64,000 nt of DNA, taken from positions 1,612,001 through 1,676,000 of the forward strand of contig NZ_JACBZX010000001.1 in assembly GCF_013408565.1 (NCBI RefSeq). The letters run 5' to 3'. Below the pieces are notes generated by a model, which did not search any database, was not told the DNA's origin, and worked only from the letters and a program-made list of their open reading frames with translations. This document shows, piece by piece, positions 26,604-34,359 of this stretch. The stretch comes from Janibacter alkaliphilus (lineage in GTDB: Bacteria; Actinomycetota; Actinomycetes; Actinomycetales; Dermatophilaceae). Each line of letters opens with the position of its first letter. The first letter of the stretch is position 1. A program made the translations under genes and the position numbers.

Positions 26604-27298
26604 TGAACGACCAGCACAGCGACCACGGTCACGACCACCGTCGGCGCGACCACGACCAGCCGCACGCGCACGACGACGAGCACGTCTACGGCACCGCCTA
26701 CTTCGACGAGGCCGCCGAGACCTGGGACGACGACCCGGCGAAGGTGGAGCGGGCCGAGGCGATCGCCGACCGGATCGCCGCCGAGGTGCCGCTGAGCCGC
26801 GACGACCGCGTCATGGACTACGGGGCCGGCACCGGGCTGCTCGGTCGGGCGCTGGCCGACCGGGTCGGTCCGGTGACCCTGGCCGACGCCTCGGCCGGGA
26901 TGACCGAGGTCAACCAGCGACGGATCGGTGACCAGCCCGGACAGATCAGCGCGCTGCGCCTGGACCTGGCGACCGATCCGGTGCCGCAGGAGCGCTACGA
27001 CCTCGTGGTCAGCCTGCAGGCGCTGCACCACGTCACCGACGTGCCGCGGGTGCTCGCCGCGCTGCGCGAGATCTGCGAGGGCTGGGTGGCCATCGCCGAC
27101 CTCGACGCCGAGGACGGCAGCTTCCACGGCGAGGGCTTCCACGGCCCGCACGGCTTCGGCCGGGACGAGATGGCTGCCGCGCTGCGCGAGGCCGGCTTCG
27201 GCGACGTCCGGGTGGTCGACGGGACGACGATGACGAAGGAGGTCGACGGCGAGGACCGCGAGTTCGGCCTCTTCCTCGCGCTCGGCCGCGCCGGCTGA
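26603..27298 (+). CDS. Class I SAM-dependent methyltransferase with His-rich N-terminus
   Basis: This 231-residue protein has a Rossmann methyltransferase core, with motif [16 protein letters not shown], an acidic motif II ([10 protein letters not shown]), and [20 protein letters not shown]. The first 30 residues are very rich in His and Asp ([21 protein letters not shown]), a likely metal-binding tail. ATG 26603 touches the nuoA stop; ATG 26594, three codons earlier in the same frame, is an alternative. The substrate is unknown. A quinone, a metal ligand or a complex I subunit are guesses from context only. Confidence 0.82.
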   Translation: MNDQHSDHGHDHRRRDHDQPHAHDDEHVYGTAYFDEAAETWDDDPAKVERAEAIADRIAAEVPLSRDDRVMDYGAGTGLLGRALADRVGPVTLADASAGMTEVNQRRIGDQPGQISALRLDLATDPVPQERYDLVVSLQALHHVTDVPRVLAALREICEGWVAIADLDAEDGSFHGEGFHGPHGFGRDEMAAALREAGFGDVRVVDGTTMTKEVDGEDREFGLFLALGRAG

Positions 27299-27349
27299 CC
27301 GCTCACCGGCGCTCGCCCGCACCGGCCCACCCTGGTCGGTCCCCCTCGC

Positions 27350-27355
27350 TAGGGT
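27350..27355 (+). promoter_or_regulatory. -10 element upstream of nuoB2 (leaderless start)
   Basis: TAGGGT is followed by 7 nt and GTG 27363. An in-frame GTG at 27354 overlaps this hexamer, which argues against it as the start. The cluster may therefore have an internal promoter after the methyltransferase. Confidence 0.5.
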
Positions 27356-27362
27356 GACCCGC

Positions 27363-27953
27363 GTGACGACGGACCTGCCCATGCCCCGAGTCGGGCCGGT
27401 CGCCGCGCACGCCCCGAAGCCGATGAAGGTCGTGCTCAGCTGGGGCCGCCGCTACAGCCTCTGGGTCTTCAACTTCGGGCTGGCCTGCTGCGCCATCGAG
27501 TTCATCTCCGCCTCGATGGCCAGGCACGACTTCATCCGCCTCGGCGTCATCCCCTTCGCCTCCGGCCCGCGGCAGGCCGACCTCATGGTGGTCAGCGGCA
27601 CCGTCACCGACAAGATGGCCCCCGCCGTCCGCCGCCTCTACGACCAGATGCCCGAGCCGAAGTACGTCATCTCCTTCGGCGCCTGCTCCAACTCCGGCGG
27701 CCCCTACTGGGACTCCTACTCCGTGACGAAGGGGGTCGACCAGCTCATCCCGGTCGACGTCTACGTCCCCGGCTGCCCGCCCCGGCCCGAGGCCCTGCTG
27801 CACGGCATCCTCACCCTGCAGCAGCGGATCGCCGACGAGGACACCCAGAGCGACCGTCGCCGCTTCGCCGGGCACCGGGCGGCCGGTGCCGGCGAGGTGC
27901 AGCGCGACCTGGTCCGCCCGCCGACCTCCCAGGACGGGGACCGCCGTGGCTGA
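27363..27953 (+). CDS. nuoB: NADH-quinone oxidoreductase subunit B, second cluster
   Basis: This subunit B holds the terminal [4Fe-4S] cluster N2 next to the quinone site. It has 196 residues from GTG 27363. All four cluster cysteines are present: the adjacent pair in [12 protein letters not shown], then [10 protein letters not shown], then [16 protein letters not shown]. The Arg-rich C-terminal tail is longer than in E. coli. It overlaps nuoC2 by 8 bp. Intact cysteines argue that the second complex is functional for electron transfer. Confidence 0.93.
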   Translation: MTTDLPMPRVGPVAAHAPKPMKVVLSWGRRYSLWVFNFGLACCAIEFISASMARHDFIRLGVIPFASGPRQADLMVVSGTVTDKMAPAVRRLYDQMPEPKYVISFGACSNSGGPYWDSYSVTKGVDQLIPVDVYVPGCPPRPEALLHGILTLQQRIADEDTQSDRRRFAGHRAAGAGEVQRDLVRPPTSQDGDRRG

Positions 27954-28578
27954 GCGGCGACTCGACGTCGAGCTCGCCGACTGGGTGAGCGCGGTGGCCG
28001 CCGCCCGGGACGAGGGATACACCTTCTTCGACTGGCTCAGCGCGGTGGACGAGACCGACCGTGACCCCGCACCCGGCCTGGACGTCTGGTGCCACCTAGT
28101 CGACCCCGCGCCGCGCGACGACCGCGACCAGGCGACGCTGCTGCTGCGCACCACCGTGCCGGAGGGCGCCGCCCTGCCCAGCCTCACCGGGGTCGTCGCC
28201 GGGGCAGCCTGGCACGAGCGCGAGACGCACGAGATGTTCGGCCTGGCGATCGACGGCTTCGACGACGGCAGCGGTCGCGGGCTGCGGCCGCTGCTGCTGC
28301 CCGAGGGCTTCGAGGGCACCCCGCTGCGCAAGTCTTTCGTGCTCGCCGCCCGGGCCACCAAGCCCTGGCCCGGCGGCAAGGAACCGGGCGAGGGCCACGG
28401 CGGTCGCCGCTCGCCGAGCCGGCGCCGGGTCTCTGCGCCGGGCGTGCCCGGACCCGACTGGGGTCCGCACCCCGCCGGGACCGCGCCTACCGACGACCCG
28501 GCAGAGCCAGCACAGCCGACACAGCCGACACAGCCGTCAGAGCCGACACAGCCGTCAGAGCCGGGTGAGCCGCGATGA
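27946..28578 (+). CDS. nuoC: NADH-quinone oxidoreductase subunit C, second cluster
   Basis: This 30-kDa-type peripheral subunit starts at GTG 27946 inside the end of nuoB2 and has 210 residues. The signature region reads [16 protein letters not shown], followed by [17 protein letters not shown], matching the conserved ERE-x-D/E-x-x-G and hP-LRK features. The last 70 residues are hydrophilic and end in a Thr-Gln-Pro/Ser-Glu-Pro repeat (28497-28560). The subunit is not fused to NuoD, and the next gene is nuoH2. NuoD is therefore missing from its usual position. Confidence 0.9.
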   Translation: MAERRLDVELADWVSAVAAARDEGYTFFDWLSAVDETDRDPAPGLDVWCHLVDPAPRDDRDQATLLLRTTVPEGAALPSLTGVVAGAAWHERETHEMFGLAIDGFDDGSGRGLRPLLLPEGFEGTPLRKSFVLAARATKPWPGGKEPGEGHGGRRSPSRRRVSAPGVPGPDWGPHPAGTAPTDDPAEPAQPTQPTQPSEPTQPSEPGEPR

Positions 28579-29531
28579 GCCTGACCGAGGTCACCATCCG
28601 CTCGCTGGCCGCGGTGCTCGCGGTCCTCGTGCTGCCGCTGCTCGTCGGCCAGACCGAGCACAAGGTCATGGCGCACATGCAGGGCCGGGTGGGCCCGATG
28701 TACGCCGGCGGCTTCCACGGCTGGGCCCAGCTGATCGCCGACGGCGTGAAGTTCGTGCAGAAGGAGGACATCACCCCGGCCGCCGCGGACCGTCCGCTCT
28801 TCCGCTGGGCCCCCGCCGTCGCCCTCGTGCCCTACATGGTCGCGGTGGCCGTGCTGCCGATCCACCCCGGCCTGGCCGCCGCGGAGGTGCCCGCCTCGCT
28901 CGTCTTCGTCCTCGCCGCCGCGGGGGTCGGGGTCCTCGGCACCCTCATGGCTGGCTGGGGCAGCGCCAACAAGTACGCCCTCGTCGGCGCGATGCGCTCG
29001 GTCGCCCAGCTGCTCTCCTACGAGCTGCCGCTCATCCTCACTGTCGCCTCGGTGGCGATGGCCGCCGGCACCCTCTCCCTCGGCGGGGTCGTGCAGGCGT
29101 GGAGCCCCTGGTGGCTGCTGTGGCAGCTGCCCGGCGCGCTTGTCTTCCTCGTCGCCGCGCTCGCCGAGCTGCAGCGCCCGCCCTTCGACGCCCCGGTCGC
29201 CGACAGCGAGGTGGTCATGGGACCGTGGACCGAGTACACCGGGCTGCGCTTCGCCTTCTTCCTGCTCGCCGAGTACGCCGGCATCGTCGTCATGTCCACC
29301 CTCTTCGCGGTGCTCTTCCTCGGCGGCTGGCGCGGCCCGGCCGCCGACCACCTGGGCTGGCTGTGGACGCTGGCCAAGGCGGCTCTCGTCGTGCTGCTCA
29401 TCCTGTGGGCGCGGATGAGCTGGCCGCGGATGCGCGAGGACCAGCTGCAGCGCCTCGCCTGGACCTCGCTGGTGCCGCTCGCCCTGCTGCAGGTCGCGCT
29501 CACCGCGGTCGGGGTGGTGGTCACCGCATGA
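28575..29531 (+). CDS. nuoH: NADH-quinone oxidoreductase subunit H, second cluster
   Basis: This quinone-channel membrane subunit has 318 residues. It keeps [22 protein letters not shown] and the acidic loop in a diverged form, [20 protein letters not shown], then [17 protein letters not shown]. Compared with NuoH of the first operon, several loop residues differ ([15 protein letters not shown] against [15 protein letters not shown]), so its quinone or partner contacts may be altered. It lacks the long C-terminal tail. It overlaps both neighbours by 4 bp. Confidence 0.92.
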   Translation: MSLTEVTIRSLAAVLAVLVLPLLVGQTEHKVMAHMQGRVGPMYAGGFHGWAQLIADGVKFVQKEDITPAAADRPLFRWAPAVALVPYMVAVAVLPIHPGLAAAEVPASLVFVLAAAGVGVLGTLMAGWGSANKYALVGAMRSVAQLLSYELPLILTVASVAMAAGTLSLGGVVQAWSPWWLLWQLPGALVFLVAALAELQRPPFDAPVADSEVVMGPWTEYTGLRFAFFLLAEYAGIVVMSTLFAVLFLGGWRGPAADHLGWLWTLAKAALVVLLILWARMSWPRMREDQLQRLAWTSLVPLALLQVALTAVGVVVTA

Positions 29532-30052
29532 CCGAGCGCTTCGTCCCCGGCCTGCTCAAGGGCATGGCCACCACCGCCCGCCAGCTGGCCAGCCCGACGC
29601 ACACCCACGAGTACCCCGACGTCGCCCCCGACCTGCCTGCGCGCAGCCGCGGCGTCATCGCCCTCGTCGAGCAGAACTGCACCTCGTGCATGCTCTGCGC
29701 CCGCGAGTGCCCGGACTGGTGCATCTACATCGACTCCCACAAGGAGGAGACGCCGCCGGAGCGCGAAGGGGGCCGGGCCCGTCAGCACAACGTCCTGGAC
29801 CGCTTCGCCATCGACTTCTCGCTGTGCATGTACTGCGGGATCTGCATCGAGGTGTGCCCCTTCGACGCGCTCTTCTGGAGCCCCGAGTTCGAGTACGCCG
29901 AGACCGACATCCGCGACCTGCTCCACGAGAAGGACCGGCTGGGGGAGTGGGCGGCGCAGGTGCCGCCGCCCCCGCCGCTGGACGAGCGGGCCGCCGAGGC
30001 GCCGGAGATCGCTGCTGCGGAGAAGCCGGACCGTCGCCGAGGGCGCCGGTGA
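29528..30052 (+). CDS. nuoI: NADH-quinone oxidoreductase subunit I, second cluster
   Basis: This 8Fe-8S ferredoxin-like subunit has 174 residues. [12 protein letters not shown] and [12 protein letters not shown] provide the two [4Fe-4S] clusters. The N-terminus is basic with a short amphipathic segment ([16 protein letters not shown]) for membrane contact. The C-terminal tail is Pro/Ala/Glu-rich. With no NuoG in this cluster, this subunit could be the electron entry point, as in ferredoxin- or F420-linked complex I relatives. Confidence 0.92.
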   Translation: MTERFVPGLLKGMATTARQLASPTHTHEYPDVAPDLPARSRGVIALVEQNCTSCMLCARECPDWCIYIDSHKEETPPEREGGRARQHNVLDRFAIDFSLCMYCGICIEVCPFDALFWSPEFEYAETDIRDLLHEKDRLGEWAAQVPPPPPLDERAAEAPEIAAAEKPDRRRGRR

Positions 30053-30540
30053 CCGGCCACGAGATCGCCTTCGCCGCCGCCGGCACGCTGACCGTGGCCG
30101 CCGGCGCGCTGGCGGTGACCAGCCGGCAGGTGGTGCACGCCGCGCTCTGGCTGGTCGTCTCCCTCCTCGGCCTGGCCGGCTGCTACCTCGTCCTCGGCGC
30201 CGAGCTCGTCGCGCTGGTGCAGGTGCTCGTCTACGTCGGCGCGGTCGTCGTGCTCGTCGTCTTCGCGCTCATGCTCACCCGGGCCCCCACCGCGACCAAC
30301 GACGACGCCAGCGTCGGCCCGGTGCAACGGATGCTCGCCGCGGCCGTGGCCGCCGGCACCACCAGCCTGCTGCTCAGCGTGCTGCTGCCGGTGGCCCGCC
30401 GCCAGCGGATCCGCCAGGCCGGCAGCGAGACCATGGCCGAGCAGATCTTCTCCACCTGGGTGTGGCCCTTCGAGCTCATCTCGGTGCTGCTCATCGCCGC
30501 CCTCGTCGCCGCGCTGGCGATCACCCGGGAGCGCTCGTGA
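30049..30540 (+). CDS. nuoJ: NADH-quinone oxidoreductase subunit J, second cluster
   Basis: This membrane subunit has 163 residues from GTG 30049, overlapping nuoI2 as GTGA. Segments [20 protein letters not shown] and [20 protein letters not shown] are typical of NuoJ helices 2 and 3. It lacks the long hydrophilic tail of NuoJ in the first operon. It overlaps nuoK2 by 4 bp. Confidence 0.9.
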   Translation: MTGHEIAFAAAGTLTVAAGALAVTSRQVVHAALWLVVSLLGLAGCYLVLGAELVALVQVLVYVGAVVVLVVFALMLTRAPTATNDDASVGPVQRMLAAAVAAGTTSLLLSVLLPVARRQRIRQAGSETMAEQIFSTWVWPFELISVLLIAALVAALAITRERS

Positions 30541-30899
30541 TCCACAGCGCCGGCCCGTACCTCGTCGCCAGCCTGCTCGTCGGGCTGGGCCTCTACGGCA
30601 TCCTCACCCGCCGCAACGCGGTGCTGCTGCTCGTCGGCGTCGAGCTCGTCCTGGCCGGTGGCGGGCTGCTGCTGGTCACCGCCGGCGCGCTCGCCCAGGA
30701 CCCGACCTGGTCGGGGCAGGTGCTCACCCTCTTCGTCATCACCATCGCCGCCGCCGAGGTGGTGCTCGCCCTCGCGGTGATCGTCGCCGCCTACCGCCGC
30801 CGCGGCCACGTCGACCTCGCCGCCGAGGCCGCCGACCCGGACCCGACGACCACCGGCCGCACGGACCTCGCACCGCCCGGCCAGGACGGCCGCCGATGA
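30537..30899 (+). CDS. nuoK: NADH-quinone oxidoreductase subunit K, second cluster
   Basis: This three-helix subunit starts at GTG 30537 and has 120 residues. Both membrane glutamates of the proton path are kept, in LLVGVELVLAGGGLLLV and ITIAAAEVVLALAVIV. A hydrophilic tail of about 30 residues (DLAAEAADPDPTTTG) extends it beyond the usual 100 residues. Confidence 0.91.
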   Translation: MIHSAGPYLVASLLVGLGLYGILTRRNAVLLLVGVELVLAGGGLLLVTAGALAQDPTWSGQVLTLFVITIAAAEVVLALAVIVAAYRRRGHVDLAAEAADPDPTTTGRTDLAPPGQDGRR

Positions 30900-32734
30900 C
30901 CTGGGCGCTCGTCGGCCTGCCCGCGGTCACCGCGGTGCTCGCCCTGGGCTCCCGACGCTCCGGCCTGGCGTCGCTGGTCGCCCTGCTCGGGGCGCTCGCG
31001 ACCACCGTCGTCGCCGCCCTCGGGCTGGCCGAGGTGGGGCCGGCGCCCGCGTCGGACCCCTTCGCCGACAACGCCGCCCGCCCGGTGCCGGGGGGCGGCT
31101 ACCCCTTCGGTGACCTCGACCTGCCGCTGACCACCGCGCTCAGCCCGACCAGCGCCCTGCTGGCACTGCTCGTCGCGGTGATCGTGCTCGCCGTGCAGAC
31201 CTACGCCGTGTGGTCGCTCGGCGACGACGACCGGCGCCGCTCCTTCCACGCCACGGTCGCTCTCTTCGCCGCGGCCATGCTGCTGCTCGTCGTCTCCTCC
31301 GACCTCGTCCTCACCCTCGTCGGGTGGGAGGTCATGGGCTGGTGCTCCTACCTGCTCATCGGGCACTGGAGCCGCCGAGAGGCGCCCCGGCGAGCGGCGC
31401 ACAAGGCCTTCCTCGTCACCCGGCTGGCCGACGTCGCGCTCGTCCTCGGGGTCACCCTGCTCGTCGCCGAGGCGGGCAGCACCGCTCGGGCCGCGGTGCT
31501 GGACACCTGGACCGGGGACGAGGTCTCCCCGGCCCTGCGCTCGACGGCGCTCGTGCTCGTCGTCGTCGGGGTGCTCGGCAAGTCCGCGCAGCTGCCCTTC
31601 CAGGACTGGCTGGCCGACGCCATGGCCGGGCCGACCCCGGCCTCGGCGCTGATCCACGCGGCCACCATGGTCGCCGCCGGCACCGTGCTGCTCGCCCAGC
31701 TGCTGCCGCTGCTGCTGCTCGCCGAGCCGGCCCGGCTGCTGCTCGCGCTCAGCGCCGGCCTGACCATGGTGCTGGCGGCCCTGCTCGCGCTGCTGCAGCG
31801 CGACCTCAAGCGGATGCTCGCCTGGTCCACGGTCAGCCAGGTCTCGCTCATGCTGCTCCCGCTGGCCGCCGCCGGTGCCGGGGTGGCCGCCGGGGCCGCG
31901 CTGCTGCACCTCTACGCCCACGCCATCGCCAAGGCGCTGCTCTTCCTCACCCTCGGCTGGCTGGTCGCCACCCGCGGCGGCACAGGCGCCGAGCGTCTCG
32001 TCGGTGCGGCCCGGCAGCACCGCGCCGCGCTGGCCGGCTGGGTCCTCGGCCTGGCCTCCATCGCCGGGGTGCCCCTGCTCGTCGGCGGCATCTCGAAGGA
32101 GCGGATCGTCGCCTCGGTGCAGGTGAGCGACGCTCCGACCGCCTCCGGCCCGGTGCTCGTGGCCATCCTGCTCAGCGCGGTGCTCACCGCCGCCTACGCC
32201 ACCCGCGCGCTGCTCGTCGCCACCGCCGACCCCGCCAGCCACGACGGCACCCGGCAGCAGGCGGTGATGCCGCGCGCGGTGGCGCTCGTGCTGCTCGTGC
32301 TGACCGCGCTCACCGTCATCGGCGGCTGGGTGCTCGTCGACGACGCGCTGCCCGAGGCCGCCCACGCCGGGCTGCCGCTGATCGCCGGGGTGGTCGTGCT
32401 CGTGCTGCTCGGTGCCGCCCTCGGCTGGCTGGTCCACGCCGACCCGCGGGCGCACCGGCTGATCACCGGCCGGGTCGGTGACGTCGCCGCGGCCGGGCTG
32501 CACGCCGACCACGCCTACCGGCGGCTCGTGGCCCGACCGGTGCTCGCCCTCTCCGGGCTGGTGCGCTTCCTCGACCGCGAGGTGCTGGAGAGCTACGTGC
32601 ACGCCGTCGGCTGGGGCGCCCAGGGGACCGCCGGCCTCGGCGAACGCAGCCAGCGCCGCGGGCGACCGGCCACCGGCGTGCTGCTCGTCGGCGCCGGCGC
32701 CCTCCTCGTGGTCACCCTGGGGGTGATCTGGTGA
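30896..32734 (+). CDS. nuoL: NADH-quinone oxidoreductase subunit L, second cluster
   Basis: This antiporter-like pump has 612 residues. It has TLVGWEVMGWCSYLLIGHW with the membrane glutamate, GKSAQLPFQDWLADAMAGPT with the pump lysine, and LIHAATMVAAGTVLLAQLLP. The C-terminal part keeps the lateral-helix region but is shorter than in the first operon. ATG 30896 overlaps nuoK2; the stop overlaps nuoM2 by 4 bp. Confidence 0.92.
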   Translation: MTWALVGLPAVTAVLALGSRRSGLASLVALLGALATTVVAALGLAEVGPAPASDPFADNAARPVPGGGYPFGDLDLPLTTALSPTSALLALLVAVIVLAVQTYAVWSLGDDDRRRSFHATVALFAAAMLLLVVSSDLVLTLVGWEVMGWCSYLLIGHWSRREAPRRAAHKAFLVTRLADVALVLGVTLLVAEAGSTARAAVLDTWTGDEVSPALRSTALVLVVVGVLGKSAQLPFQDWLADAMAGPTPASALIHAATMVAAGTVLLAQLLPLLLLAEPARLLLALSAGLTMVLAALLALLQRDLKRMLAWSTVSQVSLMLLPLAAAGAGVAAGAALLHLYAHAIAKALLFLTLGWLVATRGGTGAERLVGAARQHRAALAGWVLGLASIAGVPLLVGGISKERIVASVQVSDAPTASGPVLVAILLSAVLTAAYATRALLVATADPASHDGTRQQAVMPRAVALVLLVLTALTVIGGWVLVDDALPEAAHAGLPLIAGVVVLVLLGAALGWLVHADPRAHRLITGRVGDVAAAGLHADHAYRRLVARPVLALSGLVRFLDREVLESYVHAVGWGAQGTAGLGERSQRRGRPATGVLLVGAGALLVVTLGVIW

Positions 32735-34359
32735 CCGGCGCACTCATCGCGGCGGCCGTCGGGCTGCCGCTGCTCGTCGGGCTGGTCGCGCTGGCCACCC
32801 CCGAGGCACGGCACGCCCGGCTCACCCTCGTCGCGGCGCTCACCGCGCTGACCAGCCTCGGGCTGCTCGCGCTCGCCTGGGCCACCGGTGACGTGCTCGA
32901 CGTGCCTTGGCTGCCCGCGCTCGGGCTGCGCCTGCACCTCGCCCTCGACGGGATCAGCGGACCGCTGGCGGTCCTGGCTGCCGCGGTCACCGCCGGAGCG
33001 GCGCTGGCCGCCCGGCGGCGCCCGGTCGACGGGGGGCGGTCGGCCACCTTCGTCGCCTGCCTGCTCATCACCCTCGGTGGGGCGCTGGCCGCCTTCGCCG
33101 CCCGGGACGCGCTGCTCTTCGTCGTCGCCTTCGAGACCGTGCTCGTGCCGGTGTGGGTGCTCATCACCCGCTTCGGCGACGCCCGCGACCCGGCGGCCCG
33201 GCGCGAGGCCGGGATGCGCTTCGTCCTCTACACGGGGCTCGGCTCGACGCTGCTGCTGCTCGGCGTGCTCGCGCTGATCGCCGCCGCCGGGACAGCCGAC
33301 CTGGGGGTGCTCGCCGCCCGCAGCGGCGACCTCGACCGGACCACGCAGACTGTGGTCGCGGTCCTGCTCACCGCCGGGCTCGCGGTGAAGGTGCCGCTCT
33401 GGCCGCTGCACTCCTGGCTGCCGGCCGCGCACACCACCGCCCCGACCGCGGGATCGGTGCTGCTCGCCGCGGTGCTGCTCAAGCTCGGCACCTACGGGCT
33501 GGTGCGGCTCCCCCTGGCCACCGTGCCGGACGGCTTCGCCCGGCTGGCCCCGGTGCTCGCCGTGCTGGCCGTCACCGGGATCGTCTGGGGCGGGCTGGTG
33601 TGCCTGCGCGAGCGGGACCTCAAGCGGCTGGTGGCCTGGTCCTCGATCGCGCACATGGGCTTCGTCGTGCTCGGGCTGGCCTCCGGCACCGAGACCGGGG
33701 TGGTCGCGGCGCTCTACGGCAACCTGGCGCACGGGGTGATCTCGGCGCTGCTCTTCGTGCTCGTCGGCGGGCTCAAGGCGCGCCGCGGTGACGACGACCT
33801 CGCGCTGGCCTGGCCGGCGCTGCGCGAGGTTGCGCCGCGCACCGGGCTGCTGCTCATGGTCGGGCTCGCGGCGAGCCTCGGGCTGCCCGGGCTGGCCGGC
33901 TTCTGGGGAGAGATGGGTGCGCTGGTCGCCGCCTGGCGACCCGCACCGGACCGGGCCGAAGGGGTCTTCGTCGGCGCGGTCGTGGTCGCCGCCCTGGGCG
34001 CCGCGCTGGCTGCGGCGTACGCGCTGCGGGTGGCGCGGATCGTGTGGTGGGGCGAGCCGGAGGGTGGCGCGTCGGGGGAGGCTCGCGACCGGGTCGCCGC
34101 GTCGGAACACCTCCACCCAGGGACCGCCGCGCTCGGTGGAGGTGATGGGGCGCGCTCTGGCGCGTCGGAACACCTCCACCCCCCGCATCACCTCCACCCC
34201 GCGCACCGCCTCCTCCCCGACGGCGAGCTGGATCGTGACGAGCTCGTGCCGGCGACGGGGCTCGCGCTCGCCGTGATCGTCCTCGGCGTCGCGCCCGGGC
34301 TGGTGCTCGCGGTCACCGACCCGGCCGTGGCCACCCTCATGGGCGGTGGGGCCGGATGA
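32731..34359 (+). CDS. nuoM: NADH-quinone oxidoreductase subunit M, second cluster, with repeat-encoded insert
   Basis: This antiporter-like pump has 542 residues from GTG 32731. FVVAFETVLVPVWVLITRFGD carries the membrane glutamate, and VKVPLWPLHSWLPAAHTTAP followed by TAGSVLLAAVLLKLGTYG is the standard NuoM form. Near the C-terminus the loop before the last helix contains an in-frame stretch encoded by an interspersed palindromic repeat, reading roughly ASEHLHPGTAALGGG, then ARSGASEHLHPPHHLHP. The reading frame is kept, so the subunit is probably still made. NuoM in the first operon also has an enlarged loop here, unrelated in sequence. Confidence 0.9.
   Translation: MTGALIAAAVGLPLLVGLVALATPEARHARLTLVAALTALTSLGLLALAWATGDVLDVPWLPALGLRLHLALDGISGPLAVLAAAVTAGAALAARRRPVDGGRSATFVACLLITLGGALAAFAARDALLFVVAFETVLVPVWVLITRFGDARDPAARREAGMRFVLYTGLGSTLLLLGVLALIAAAGTADLGVLAARSGDLDRTTQTVVAVLLTAGLAVKVPLWPLHSWLPAAHTTAPTAGSVLLAAVLLKLGTYGLVRLPLATVPDGFARLAPVLAVLAVTGIVWGGLVCLRERDLKRLVAWSSIAHMGFVVLGLASGTETGVVAALYGNLAHGVISALLFVLVGGLKARRGDDDLALAWPALREVAPRTGLLLMVGLAASLGLPGLAGFWGEMGALVAAWRPAPDRAEGVFVGAVVVAALGAALAAAYALRVARIVWWGEPEGGASGEARDRVAASEHLHPGTAALGGGDGARSGASEHLHPPHHLHPAHRLLPDGELDRDELVPATGLALAVIVLGVAPGLVLAVTDPAVATLMGGGAG
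34108..34200. repeat. GGTGGAGGTGATG palindromic repeat inside nuoM2
   Basis: A unit at 34135-34180 reads GGTGGAGGTGATGGGGCGCG, then CTCTGGCGCGTCGG, then AACACCTCCACC. Flanking half-units with CACCTCCACC lie at about 34108-34118 and 34189-34199. The core matches the repeat at 19.8 kb except for a few bases. It lies wholly within coding sequence and does not break the frame. Confidence 0.8.

Noticed and set aside
28575..29531. Hydrogenase or Mrp antiporter cluster instead of a second complex I
   Set aside because: NuoA, NuoB, NuoC, NuoH and NuoI are all recognisable as complex I types, and NiFe hydrogenase large-subunit cysteines are absent.
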